From an uncultured Allofournierella sp. (GTDB lineage Bacteria > Bacillota > Clostridia > Oscillospirales > Ruminococcaceae), in NCBI GenBank assembly GCA_944382705.1, contig CALWNE010000061.1, positions 1 through 50,308 on the forward strand: a stretch of DNA of 50,308 nt, written 5' to 3'. Position 1 is the stretch's first letter, and each line of letters starts with the position of its first letter. This document shows, one piece after another, positions 25,478 through 34,779 of the stretch. Both the position numbers and the translations under genes were made by a program. The notes under the pieces were generated by a model, which saw only the letters and a program-made list of their open reading frames with translations, did no database searches and was not told the DNA's origin.

Positions 25478-25818
25478 ATGAATTTGGACAGCAATACGCA
25501 AGACAAGTTCTATGCGCAATATCGAAGAAAAATCGAAGAAAACTTTTCTATGGACTCCAAGGATCTAGAAATGTTCTTTCGTATGCATTTGGCAATAAGA
25601 ATATACACCTTGGTTCCAAAAAACAGTGTGTACCGTAGTTTCGTCGATTGGGTGGAAAACAAAAAGATTATTACCGATGTATTGTTTAAGGAGCTGCTGG
25701 ATTATGCGAAAGTCTACAATACCGTAAATAATGCACCATTGCATCGTTGGACAAGGCATTACGTATGCCGATTACCGATTTCAGAAAAACAAAATCGGAT
25801 TTGCCGATTCAGCTTGTA
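25478..25818 (+). pseudogene. Truncated, frameshifted DUF262-like (GmrS-type) gene fragment
   Basis: The reading frame from ATG 25478 gives about 92 sensible residues (FFRMHLAIRIYTLVPKNS, FKELLDYAKVYNTV), which resemble the helical part of DUF262 domain proteins. The sense then jumps frame at GG 25749-25750: one extra G would continue as RWDKALRMPITDFRKTKS up to about 25816, where IS-like sequence begins. DUF262 proteins include type IV restriction enzymes of the GmrSD family. The assignment is tentative; that it is a broken gene is well supported. Confidence 0.45.
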
Positions 25819-25821
25819 GAA

Positions 25822-25855
25822 AAACCTGCTGTGGCAATCAAACCAAAGCAGGTTT
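25822..25855. terminator. Hairpin at the left end of the IS remnant
   Basis: AAACCTGCT (25822-25830) pairs with AGCAGGTTT (25847-25855), with T-rich flanks on both sides. Its position just after the transposase stop suggests the element's own terminator. Confidence 0.55.
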
Positions 25856-26483
25856 TTGGTTTGTAAACGGGAAGAAAGATGGAAAAAGCAACGAAATGTC
25901 CGATGCATTTTGGGGCAATCTGGTGCGCCTTGGGCCATCCGGTACCGGATGGCGGTCATTCCATTTCCAGGTGGCCAGTTTTTTTAAATTCATGGCAATA
26001 AATTTAAGCTGCACCCAGTTTGTCACCTGGGCCAAGCCTCTGTACTGTATGTAACGCATACTGTGCTTTTCCTTCGCATCGGCAAACACACGCTCAATTT
26101 TCTCTTTTCGTAGCCGGTACAGTTCTTTGTACACCGCCATGTGCCAGATATGCTCTGCCATCCCCACATAGTTCTGCCAAATGCGTCGCTCACAGTGGAA
26201 AAATGCGACACTGCTTTGTTCAGCGTATATCTAATAAACCACCGATATGCAAGGTTCACGCTCACTTCTTCCATGGTTCGGCGAAGGGATGGGATTCCGT
26301 AGATATGCTGAATCAGCACAATCTTGAACAGCGCAACCGGGTCTACGCTCGGCCTGCCGTTGTCCTCGCAGTACAGATTCTCTACAAATTCGTAGATATT
26401 CTTAAAATTGATTGCTCCGGAAGCATGTTCTCCAAACTTACAAATTCCAGCTATCATCGATTTTCTGTGTTCTTTACCAGCAT
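25838..26483 (-). pseudogene. IS1182-type transposase relic
   Basis: A decayed DDE transposase. From the 5' end (ATG 26483) short pieces in different frames read MLVKNTENR, LEFVSLENMLPE and YEFVENLYCEDNGRPSVDP...LAYRWFIRYTLN. The middle of the protein, including part of the catalytic core, is missing at about 26200. The C-terminal part then continues in another frame as YKELYRLRKEKIERVFADAKEKHSMRY...TNWVQLKF. At least two frameshifts and one large internal deletion make it non-functional. The left end abuts the DUF262-like fragment. I could not define terminal inverted repeats or a target duplication. Confidence 0.85.
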
Positions 26484-26713
26484 TTTTATCACTCTCCACC
26501 ATTATACTGCATTCTCTTCCATGATACGAGAAAAAGGCCGGCTTTTGGGCACATAGTTTTATTTACCTTGAGTGTATGGAATTTTATCTGGGGATAAGTC
26601 AAGGTTGAGCAATTCCCGTAAAAGATGAATTGAGGTCGAAACAATCGATAATTTTTTGAGCACTGTATGTTGACATTATATAGTAGCCGCCTTGCGATAT
26701 TGACTTGTTCCCA

Positions 26714-26741
26714 TTGACAAGCGAGGTTTAGAAAGTAGAAT
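26714..26741 (+). promoter_or_regulatory. Probable promoter of the metallopeptidase gene
   Basis: TTGACA (26714-26719), a 16-nt spacer and TAGAAT (26736-26741) lie in the 430-nt gene-free stretch between the IS relic and ATG 26913. The rest of this stretch looks like decayed DNA with no recognisable gene. Confidence 0.5.
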
Positions 26742-26912
26742 AGATAATAGATTTATTTCGGTTTCGATATATTTCCGAGAACGCCCTGAAAATTATTGCT
26801 GAAACCGCAAATCCACGACATCAATCAGAGCCTCTCGTGCCATGTGGAGACGGTAGTCTTACTTTCCAAGCGAAACATAAATTTTTAGTTCCCAATCAAG
26901 GGAGTAACAAAC

Positions 26913-27965
26913 ATGGATTTATTAAAAATATACAATGAAGTAGATGCGGTATTAAAAACCGTTGATTTCAGTGCCCTATTTGCTGGCTTTCATCCCTATA
27001 ACTATGCCCTATACAATAACAAGGAAATCTGTTTAGTCGGGGAAATACTGCCCTATCAAGAGGACTTTAAAGGAAATACTGCAATAGAACACAATGGTGA
27101 ATACATAGCTATCTGGAACATGGAATTAGACCCTGTTAATGACATGGAAAAGCTTGCATATTTGCTTGTACATGAAATGTTTCACTGCCATCAAAGAGCC
27201 AATGGCGAAAAGCGGTATCCTTCTGATCTGGTTCTTTTAAGATATCCCAATGATATAGAGAACTTTGAAAAAAAGTACAACGAAAACCTTTATCTGGCTA
27301 AATCCTATGAAACACACGATTTGAACGCATTGCAAAAATTTGCACAAATCCGAACCATGCGGATGAAAGCATATCCGGACATGGTTCGGCAGGAATTAAA
27401 AGTAGAAACCTTGGAAGGTGCAGCCGAGTATGTGGGCTTAAAAGCGCTGCACAGGATAAATCCTGACAAGTTTACGGATGTTATAAACGAGTATCTCTGT
27501 AACCTGCGCAAGCAGGACAGTTTGTTGTTCGATGTGCGTCGAATCTCTTATTACAGCGGTGTTCTTTATTGTCTGTGCTGTGATGCCCATAAAATGATGA
27601 TGCACAATTATTTTGCAGGTGAACAAACACTGTATGAACAAAATCCCATTGCTTTTGACGACAGCCCCGTTGCAATAAAACACTACGATTTTATTCCCAA
27701 TCGATATGGCGAGATGATCAGAGCAAGAGAAAAACTGGTTGCAGAATCCATTGAAAAATGGGAATATACCCCTTGCAATGCTTTTATATGCGGGTATGAC
27801 CCGATGAATATGTTTCGTGTTGGAGCTTTTATTTATTGCAAATATTTTATCTGCCTGAATCGTAACGGAGTCGTTCAGAATATTAACACTTCGGTTATTC
27901 TGGAATTGGATAAAAATTCTGACCAAACTATCGTTGGCTATTACTGCGCAAAGCAGCACAGGTAG
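26913..27965 (+). CDS. Soluble zinc metallopeptidase-like protein
   Basis: 350 residues, no signal peptide or membrane segment. HEMFH at 87-91 matches HEXXH, with Glu168 or Glu172 in LEGAAEY about 80 residues later as the likely third zinc ligand (gluzincin-like arrangement). It is not a close match to a named peptidase family I recognise; similar Clostridia proteins are often poorly labelled. The start at ATG 26913 has AAGGGAG 8 nt upstream. It stands 236 nt before a LytTR/GHKL/ABC-exporter locus on the same strand and might process or destroy a peptide handled there, which is inference from position only. Confidence 0.7.
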   Translation: MDLLKIYNEVDAVLKTVDFSALFAGFHPYNYALYNNKEICLVGEILPYQEDFKGNTAIEHNGEYIAIWNMELDPVNDMEKLAYLLVHEMFHCHQRANGEKRYPSDLVLLRYPNDIENFEKKYNENLYLAKSYETHDLNALQKFAQIRTMRMKAYPDMVRQELKVETLEGAAEYVGLKALHRINPDKFTDVINEYLCNLRKQDSLLFDVRRISYYSGVLYCLCCDAHKMMMHNYFAGEQTLYEQNPIAFDDSPVAIKHYDFIPNRYGEMIRAREKLVAESIEKWEYTPCNAFICGYDPMNMFRVGAFIYCKYFICLNRNGVVQNINTSVILELDKNSDQTIVGYYCAKQHR

Positions 27966-28201
27966 AGCGCACCCAAGATAAAATTGAAAAACGATACCAA
28001 AAAGCAGCAGTCAGTGCAACACTCTAATTCACCCAGGCTGCACGCAAACCATCCTTGAAGTCTGGGCCAATGCCTGTTATACTTTTATCCCAATGCGATG
28101 CCAAGCAGTATAGCAAGGCAACTTTCAATCCCGAACCGTGAGATTTCGCTATCTGCTAAAGCGATTTAACCTATACAGAAATATTGAGTAATAGCAACAA
28201 C

Positions 28202-28900
28202 ATGAAGTATAAAATTGCAATTTGTGATGATTCTAACGCCGACAGGCAGTATATTTCAGATTTAACCACCAGGTGGGCCGCCGAGACCGGCCATACCGTG
28301 CAGATAACCACATTTTCTTCTGCTGAAAATTTTTTGTTCCACTATGCCCAGGAATGTGACTATGACATTCTGCTTCTGGACATTGAAATGGGTTCTATGG
28401 ATGGTGTCACCATGGCAAAACAATTGCGGCAAACCAACGACACCATTCAGATTGTGTTTATTGCAGGATATGCCGATTACATAGCCGAAGGATATGAGGT
28501 AGCTGCACTGCATTATTTGGTGAAGCCAGTGAAAGAAGAAAAGCTTTTTACGGTTTTGAGCCGTGCCGTGGAAAAGGCCACCAAAAACGAAAAGGTTTTT
28601 CATTTTGAAATTGGTTCCGAAATGGTTCGTGTACCCATCTACCAGATCCGCTATGCCGATGTAATGGGAAATTATGTAACCATCCATGCCCTTACAGATG
28701 TTACAATAAAAATGACCCTGGCAGAATTGGCAAAGAATCTGAATGAACGGTTCTGCCGAGTAGGACGGTCTGTTGTTGTAAATCTGACCAAAATTAGCCG
28801 GGTTACAAAAACCGAAATAACGCTTAGCGATGGAACAAGCATTCCCCTTCCTCGTGGAGCCTACGAAAGCATTAACCGGGCAATTATTAATATGGGGTGA
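28202..28900 (+). CDS. LytTR-family response regulator
   Basis: 232 residues. The N-terminal receiver domain has the acidic pair CDD (Asp9-Asp10), the phospho-acceptor in ILLLDIEMG (Asp60) and Lys in YLVKPVKEEK. The C-terminal LytTR DNA-binding domain shows VPIYQIRYADVMGNYVTIH and FCRVGRSVVVNL. This class (AgrA-like) controls peptide-signalling and bacteriocin genes. ATG 28202 fits the domain start; a TTG at 28184 would add six residues. There is no clear ribosome binding site for either. The stop codon overlaps the start region of the kinase gene. Confidence 0.92.
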   Translation: MKYKIAICDDSNADRQYISDLTTRWAAETGHTVQITTFSSAENFLFHYAQECDYDILLLDIEMGSMDGVTMAKQLRQTNDTIQIVFIAGYADYIAEGYEVAALHYLVKPVKEEKLFTVLSRAVEKATKNEKVFHFEIGSEMVRVPIYQIRYADVMGNYVTIHALTDVTIKMTLAELAKNLNERFCRVGRSVVVNLTKISRVTKTEITLSDGTSIPLPRGAYESINRAIINMG

Positions 28901-29568
28901 GTATATGGGGATATTATCCAAAAAAAATTGATCGACGGATTGCCTCCTATCAGCAGGAGCTGATTGAAACCCACTACCAGGAAGTGGAGAATATGTACCG
29001 GCAGATTCGTGGCTGGCGGCATGACTACCGCAATCACATCCAGACCATGAAAGCCTATGCCACCTCTGGAGATTTGGAGGCCATCCGGGAGTATCTTAAC
29101 CTGCTGGACAAGGATTTGACCGCCGTTGATACCTCCATCAAAACAGGCAATCCCATGACCGATGCCATTTTAAATTCCAAAATCTCACTGGCAAGGGCAA
29201 AGCACATTCAGGTAATTGCAGATGCCCATATTCCCTTAAAGCTGAAAACCTCGGAAATTGATTTGTGCTGTATTATTGGCAATTTGTTTGACAATGCCAT
29301 TGAAGCCAGCCTGAAACTGCCGGAGGAACAACGGGTCATCCGGCTGTGTATGGATATGAAAAACACCCAGCTGTACATCTCCTTTACAAACTTTACTGCC
29401 GGCAAAAAACTAAAAAAGATAGGAACCCGCTTTCTCAGTACCAAGGGCAAGAACCACGGCTTTGGGCTTGTTCGCATTGATGCCATTGTAGAGCGGCTGG
29501 AGGGATACATCAGCCGCAACAGTGAGGATGGGGCTTTTACCACGGAGATATTGTTGCCACAAGTGTAA
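28897..29568 (+). CDS. Cytosolic GHKL sensor kinase (AgrC-like), start region disrupted
   Basis: About 220 residues holding the phospho-acceptor box RHDYRNH, N-box IIGNLFDNAIEAS and G-box GFGLVRI, but no membrane sensor domain. The best start is ATG 28905, with GGGGTGAG upstream, and it begins MGILSK. That frame hits TGA after an A8 tract at 28920-28927. One A fewer would read MGILSKKIDRRIASY and continue into the kinase. The intact frame instead begins at GTG 28897, inside the regulator's stop, without good spacing to a ribosome binding site. Slippage or phase variation at A8 is possible, as is error or decay. Confidence 0.85.
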   Translation: MSIWGYYPKKIDRRIASYQQELIETHYQEVENMYRQIRGWRHDYRNHIQTMKAYATSGDLEAIREYLNLLDKDLTAVDTSIKTGNPMTDAILNSKISLARAKHIQVIADAHIPLKLKTSEIDLCCIIGNLFDNAIEASLKLPEEQRVIRLCMDMKNTQLYISFTNFTAGKKLKKIGTRFLSTKGKNHGFGLVRIDAIVERLEGYISRNSEDGAFTTEILLPQV

Positions 29569-29602
29569 AAATTTGCAATTCATCCTCCAAAAACAACGAT
29601 TC

Positions 29603-29631
29603 GTCCCCGGATTTTTTCGGGGGCATTTTTT
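29603..29631 (+). terminator. Intrinsic terminator after the kinase gene
   Basis: GTCCCCG (29603-29609) pairs with CGGGGGC (29618-29624, one G-U pair), followed by a T-run. It separates the two-component genes from the ABC genes, so the latter may have their own promoter or rely on read-through. Confidence 0.75.
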
Positions 29632-29666
29632 ATGGTAGGATTGTCTTCGGAAAATCATTCGAAAGG

Positions 29667-31523
29667 TTGGTGAGCTTTTATGACGCAAAAAAGCAAGAAG
29701 CGTCTTCTTCAAAAAAGCCGCAATACAGTATGTTCAGCAATGTTTGGTTTATGATAAAACTTGCATGGACATCTGGCGAAAAAAAGGTGCTGGCATTAAG
29801 TTTAATTACTGCACTATTGGCAGTTTGCCTCAACATGATTAATCTATATATCTCTCCCGCTATACTTTCCGCTTTGGAGCAACACCTCTCCTTTGGCAAG
29901 CTGATTGGCACTATCACCTTGTTTTCGGCAGCATTAATGGTTGTTTCTGCTGCCTCGACCTATGTGAAGGCCAATACCATGTTTGGCAGACTGAGTGTTC
30001 GCCTGGAAGTGACAAATATGCTGAATCACAAAGCTGCTACTACCTCCTACCCCAATCTGCACAACGACATATTCGATAAAATTTTAACCAAAGCGTTGGA
30101 GTGCATTGGCAACGACGATAGTCCCGGCGAAGCAATCTGGGACACCCTGACCAACCTGATTACAAATGGTCTTGGATTTATCATTTACATCCAGCTGCTG
30201 AATCGCATTCAGCCTGTTTTGATTTTTGTAATTTTAATCACGACGGCTGCCAGTTATTATGTAACCTATCGTACCAACGGATACGCTTATCGGCATCGGG
30301 ACGAAGAGGCGGAATATGTGCGGCAGATACGGTATTTGTGCAGCAACGGCCAAATTCCAGAAGGCACTAAGGATATGTATATTTTTGGATTACGCCCCTG
30401 GCTGGAGGATTTGTATCGCAAATCGCTGGCTGCCTATAGAGCTTTCCAGCACAAGGCTGAAAGTGTTTACATCTGGGGCCGTATTGCCGATGTTGTGGCC
30501 GCTTTTCTTCGCAACGGCATTGCCTATTGGTATCTGATTGATCTGGTGTTAGGCCAGGAGCTCTCGATTGCTCAATTTTTGCTGGTATTTACTGCGGTAG
30601 GCGGCTTTTCCCAATGGGTTACTGGTATTTTACAAGAATTAAGCAAGCTGCATCAGCAATCGCTTTCTATTGCCACTGTGCGGGAATGTTTGGATTTTCC
30701 GGAACCGTTTCAACTCACAGGAGGCCAGCCCATCTCGCCTGCTCAATCCTATCGGATTGATTTAGAATCCGTCTCCTTTCGCTACCCCGGTGCCGATGCA
30801 TACACCTTGCAGGATATCAATCTTACCCTGCATCCAAACGAAAACCTTGCTGTGGTTGGGCTGAACGGCGCTGGCAAAACCACCCTGATTAAGTTGATTT
30901 GCGGATTTTTAGATCCAACAGAAGGGCGGGTACTGCTCAACGGCACGGACATCCGAACCTTTAACCGAAAAGAGTACTACACTTTATTTTCTGCGGTATT
31001 TCAAAATTTTTCTCTTTTGGCAGATACCGTTGCTGTCAATGTGAGCCAAAGCCATGATGAAATTGACCTGGAGCGGGTAAAAGCTTGTGTTTTTAAGGCA
31101 GGATTATCCGAAAAAATTGATTCGCTCCCGCAAGGATACCAAACCAATCTGAACCGAAAAATTTACGAGGATGCCGTGGAGCTTTCGGGTGGAGAAACCC
31201 AGCGGCTTATGCTGGCTCGAGCACTGTACAAGGACGCACCGTTTATTATATTGGATGAGCCTACAGCAGCACTGGACTCCATCGCAGAGGCTGATATTTA
31301 CCAAAAATACCACGAAATGACCCAGGGCAAAACCTCTGTTTACATTTCTCATCGCCTTGCCTCCACTCGATTCTGTGATCGAATTATCCTGATTGACCAG
31401 GGTAAAATCGCCGAAGAAGGTACCCATGACCAGCTGATTCTTGCAGGGGGCCGCTACGCCAGCCTGTACAAGGTTCAGAGCAAATACTACAACGAAGGAG
31501 ATGATTGCCATGAAAATCCTTAA
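29667..31523 (+). CDS. ABC exporter half-transporter 1, start region disrupted
   Basis: About 615 residues: a membrane domain with six hydrophobic segments (residues about 40-320), then an ATPase domain with Walker A GLNGAGKTT, signature ELSGGE and Walker B FIILDEPTAALD. It exports a peptide, lipid or drug; the substrate is unknown. The well-placed ATG 29680 (GGTGAG upstream) is out of frame; a seventh A in the A6 tract 29687-29692 would join it as MTQKKQEASSS. The frame shown begins at TTG 29667 or GTG 29670. It overlaps the partner transporter by 14 nt, so the two likely form a heterodimer. Confidence 0.88.
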   Translation: MVSFYDAKKQEASSSKKPQYSMFSNVWFMIKLAWTSGEKKVLALSLITALLAVCLNMINLYISPAILSALEQHLSFGKLIGTITLFSAALMVVSAASTYVKANTMFGRLSVRLEVTNMLNHKAATTSYPNLHNDIFDKILTKALECIGNDDSPGEAIWDTLTNLITNGLGFIIYIQLLNRIQPVLIFVILITTAASYYVTYRTNGYAYRHRDEEAEYVRQIRYLCSNGQIPEGTKDMYIFGLRPWLEDLYRKSLAAYRAFQHKAESVYIWGRIADVVAAFLRNGIAYWYLIDLVLGQELSIAQFLLVFTAVGGFSQWVTGILQELSKLHQQSLSIATVRECLDFPEPFQLTGGQPISPAQSYRIDLESVSFRYPGADAYTLQDINLTLHPNENLAVVGLNGAGKTTLIKLICGFLDPTEGRVLLNGTDIRTFNRKEYYTLFSAVFQNFSLLADTVAVNVSQSHDEIDLERVKACVFKAGLSEKIDSLPQGYQTNLNRKIYEDAVELSGGETQRLMLARALYKDAPFIILDEPTAALDSIAEADIYQKYHEMTQGKTSVYISHRLASTRFCDRIILIDQGKIAEEGTHDQLILAGGRYASLYKVQSKYYNEGDDCHENP

Positions 31524-33386
31524 AAAAGGCAAACTTTTGAAAGAGGTCTTTGCACTAAATTTTCGTGGTATTTCGATTCTTTACAAAAACGACCCAGCTA
31601 TGATACTCTCCCGTATGCTCCACATTGTATGGACCTCCTTAACGCCTTACATCCCCATCTATCTCTCCGCTTTAATCATCGAAGAAATTTCCACAGGAAA
31701 TAATCCCCGGCGGCTTAAACACTTGGTTGTGCTAACGCTGGGTTGCTCTGTGTTCATTGGGGTAATTGACGCCCTTCTGGCGCGCTGGAAAAACACTAAA
31801 AACCGGGGACTGTACCTTTATCTGGAGCATATCTTTTGGCAAAAACTCTTGAATATGGATTATGTGGATTTAGATGATTCTAAAACAAACGAACTGCTTT
31901 CTTCCATACGCCAAAACCCAAACGGTGCTGGCTGGGGTATGCCGCGCCTGATGCAAAACTTCGACTCGTTTTGTTCTTCCGTTCTTACTCTGGTTGGCAG
32001 CATGGCATTAACCATTTCTTTGTTCGCCACTCCTGTCCCGGCAAGCGAGGGGCGGCACGCTCTGCTGAACAGCCCTGTCTTTTCCATTGCTGTGGTTGGC
32101 CTTATGCTGGCCTGCGTCTGCCTTTCCGCAGCGATGGCAACCAAATCAGAGACCTATTGGGCTCGCAGTCTGGACTCTCAAAACCTTTTAAACCGAATCC
32201 TGAGTTTTTTTGCTTTACTTGGTTATCGCAAGGAAATTGCTACCGATGTAAGAACCTATTCCCAGGATCAATTATGTGCGAAATATATTGCCAACAAAAC
32301 CCTCAATCCCTTTTCTTCCCAAGGTATATTCGCCCGTTTGAGTCGTGGGCCTATCGGCTTGTATTGGGCTACATCCTCTGCCGCATCGGTGGGAACAACC
32401 GGAATTGCCTATGCATTTGTATGCTTAAAATCCTGGGCAGGCGCATTTGGATTGGGTTCTGTTACGCAATATGTGATATCCCTTACCAAGGCATCCGAAG
32501 CGCTCACCTCCCTCATGACCTGTCTGGGTGAAATGGAAAACAACACGCCCTTTTTAAAGCAGATTTTTACCCTTTTGGATTTTCCCAATCGTATGTACCA
32601 GGGCAGCTTAACCGTAGAAAAACGCCGAGACCGGAACTATGAAGTGGAATTTCGCAATGTATCCTTTCAATATCCTGGCAGCGAAAGCTATGCCCTTCGC
32701 AATGTATCCATGAAATTTCAAATCGGAAAGCGTTTATCAGTTGTGGGTGTGAACGGAAGCGGCAAAAGCACTTTTATCAAGCTTTTATGCAGATTGTATG
32801 ACCCCACAGAGGGAGAAATCCTTTTAAACGGAATCAACATTCGCAAATACAATTACAGCGATTATATGAATCTATTCTCGGTTGTATTTCAGGATTTTCA
32901 TCTTTTTCCCTGCCTTTAGGGGAAAATGTAGCCGGTAAATCAGACTACGACCACCAGCTTGTGCACCGCTGCTTACAACAGGCCGGCCTGAATGAGCAGG
33001 CCCCCCAATTTTCGCAAGGCATCAACACATTTCTTTACAAAAACTTTTCTAAAAACGGAGTGGATGTCTCCGGCGGCGAAGCGCAAAAAATTGCCATTGC
33101 CAGAGCCTTGTATAAAAATGCTCCCTTTATCATTCTTGACGAGCCTACCGCAGCCCTTGACCCCATTGCCGAGGCCGAGATTTACGAAAAATTTAATCAC
33201 ATTATCCAGGATAAGACTGCGGTTTACATCAGTCATCGCTTGTCTTCCTGCAAGTTCTGTGATGAGATTGTGGTATTCCACGAGGGCAGTGTTATCCAGC
33301 AGGGAACCCACGATTCTCTTGTGGCGGATAAAAACGGAAAATACCATGAGCTATGGCAGGCGCAGGCACAGTATTACACAGTTTAA
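31510..33386 (+). pseudogene. ABC exporter half-transporter 2, split by a frameshift
   Basis: Starts at ATG 31510 (AAGGAG upstream). The first 470 residues hold the membrane domain and Walker A GVNGSGKST, then end at a stop at 32919. The remainder (signature VSGGEAQ, Walker B FIILDEPTAALD, switch ISHRLSS) continues in another frame to 33386. One extra T in the T5 tract at 32903-32907 would give FHLFSLPLGENVAG and restore a 625-residue protein. As written, the two pieces cannot form a working ATPase. Partner of half-transporter 1. Decay, slippage, phase variation or a sequencing error all fit. Confidence 0.88.
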
Positions 33387-33420
33387 CCTCCTTTCTATCA
33401 TACTACCGCATCAAATCAAA

Positions 33421-33453
33421 AACACGGATGCTTGCCTTGCAAGCATCCGTGTT
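33421..33453. terminator. Bidirectional terminator
   Basis: 15-bp perfect stem (33421-33435 with 33439-33453), 3-nt loop, with A and T tracts on both sides. It ends the plus-strand ABC genes and the minus-strand cobalamin operon, whose last stop codon is at 33455-33457. Confidence 0.9.
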
Positions 33454-33454
33454 T

Positions 33455-34018
33455 TTAGTTCAGCAAAAGGCAGCCTTGCTGAAAGGCGGCTTCGTAAAAG
33501 GAACCGTTCGGGAGATGGTATTCGTAAAAATTCCGTTTTGGCAGGGCAAACTGTTCCAAAATACTCATAATAACACCGCCATGCACCACAAAGGCCACCG
33601 TAGTATCATCGGCAATACTGGGCAGCAGCTTTAAAAACGCTGTACAGCAGCGCTGCTTAAAAGCAGAAGGTGTTTCCCCCTCCGGAATGGGGCCAAGGCA
33701 CATGGAGTCCACCCATTGCTGGTACTGGGTATTGCAGGCAAGCTCCCGGGCTGTTTTGCCTTCAAAGAGGCCAAAGTCTATTTCCCGGAAGTCCTCCACA
33801 ATTTGCTGAGGGATATCTGCAAACAGAAGCTGCGCTGTTTGCCGTGTGCGAAGCATGGGGCTTACAAACACCTGGTTTGCATCCCAAGAACGAGCCATGG
33901 ATAACTGTTCTATCTGGGCGATTCCTTCGGGGCAGAGGAGCTCATCGGTACGGCCAATGTAGCGTTTTTGCAGGTTCCCTGCGGTTGCTCCATGGCGAAC
34001 AAACAGCATTCGGATCAT
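33455..34018 (-). CDS. cobC: Alpha-ribazole-phosphate phosphatase, histidine phosphatase family
   Basis: 187 residues. Removes phosphate from alpha-ribazole-5'-phosphate or from adenosylcobalamin-5'-phosphate in the last part of B12 assembly. Catalytic motif LFVRHGATAGN (RHG) near the N-terminus, acceptor-side FREIDFGLFEG, and VVHGGV with the second histidine. The start at ATG 34018 overlaps the cobS stop (ATGA); longer readings upstream run antisense through cobS. Last gene of the operon. Confidence 0.85.
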   Translation of the reverse strand: MIRMLFVRHGATAGNLQKRYIGRTDELLCPEGIAQIEQLSMARSWDANQVFVSPMLRTRQTAQLLFADIPQQIVEDFREIDFGLFEGKTARELACNTQYQQWVDSMCLGPIPEGETPSAFKQRCCTAFLKLLPSIADDTTVAFVVHGGVIMSILEQFALPKRNFYEYHLPNGSFYEAAFQQGCLLLN

Positions 34019-34779
34019 GCAATCATTCCCCCTATAAGACCGCCTGCCAGGCCGACCAGTTCGCACAGCTGCAGCAAAAAGCCGGATGTGTCCCCTGTTA
34101 CACCGCCAAATTGCTTGAGTGCCATTTGTTTGTAAAAAAGCACGGCACAGAGGGTTGCTGCCACTGCACCCCCGCCCACAGCCGGCGAGAGCAGCAGCAA
34201 GCCGCCACAAGTTAAAACGGCAAGAATTGCCAGTGTGCTGTTTGCAATTTTGCGGTCTGTGTTTTTGGTATAGGCACAGAGCATTCCGTTTTTTCGGGCA
34301 TTGGGCAAATTTACAGCACACAGGGCAGTGAGCGCTCTGGAAAGCACAAACAGCAGACACAGAGGCCCAATCCACCCTCTTTGATGCAGTTCATGCACCA
34401 AACCAAGCTGCAACAGCAGATAAACCCCACAGTACAGCACTGCAAAAGCACCACAGTTGGGGTCTTTCATGATTTCCAGCATCCGCTCTCTGGACTGGTG
34501 GGAGCTCAAGGCGTCCATAGTGTCCATATAACCATCCATGTGAATGCCGCCGGTCATGAGCAAGGGAATGCAGACGGCCACCGCCGCAAACAGCACTCCA
34601 CTTAGGTGCAGGGCATCTGCCAGAACAGTCCATGCCCAGAGGGCTCCGCCACAAAGGGCTCCCACTGCGGGCAGCCAGCAGATGGCGTATTTCATGGGAC
34701 GCTCGGTCCATTCAAATTGAGGTACCGGAACTGCACTGTAAGTGGAAAGCGCAATCCAGAGTGGTTCAAAGCAACGCAT
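34015..34779 (-). CDS. cobS: Adenosylcobinamide-GDP ribazoletransferase
   Basis: 254 residues. Membrane enzyme that joins adenosylcobinamide-GDP and alpha-ribazole(-phosphate). The family motif GGIHMDGYMDTMDALSSH (metal-binding aspartates) lies near residue 80. Several hydrophobic segments follow. The C-terminal GGVTGDTSGFLLQL is also characteristic. ATG 34779 has AAAGGAG 6 nt upstream. It overlaps cobU by 14 nt and cobC by 4 nt. Confidence 0.93.
   Translation of the reverse strand: MRCFEPLWIALSTYSAVPVPQFEWTERPMKYAICWLPAVGALCGGALWAWTVLADALHLSGVLFAAVAVCIPLLMTGGIHMDGYMDTMDALSSHQSRERMLEIMKDPNCGAFAVLYCGVYLLLQLGLVHELHQRGWIGPLCLLFVLSRALTALCAVNLPNARKNGMLCAYTKNTDRKIANSTLAILAVLTCGGLLLLSPAVGGGAVAATLCAVLFYKQMALKQFGGVTGDTSGFLLQLCELVGLAGGLIGGMIA

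Noticed and set aside
28070..28141. 23-codon open frame before the response regulator as a signal-peptide precursor
   Set aside because: No ribosome binding site, no leader or double-glycine motif; short frames of this size occur by chance.
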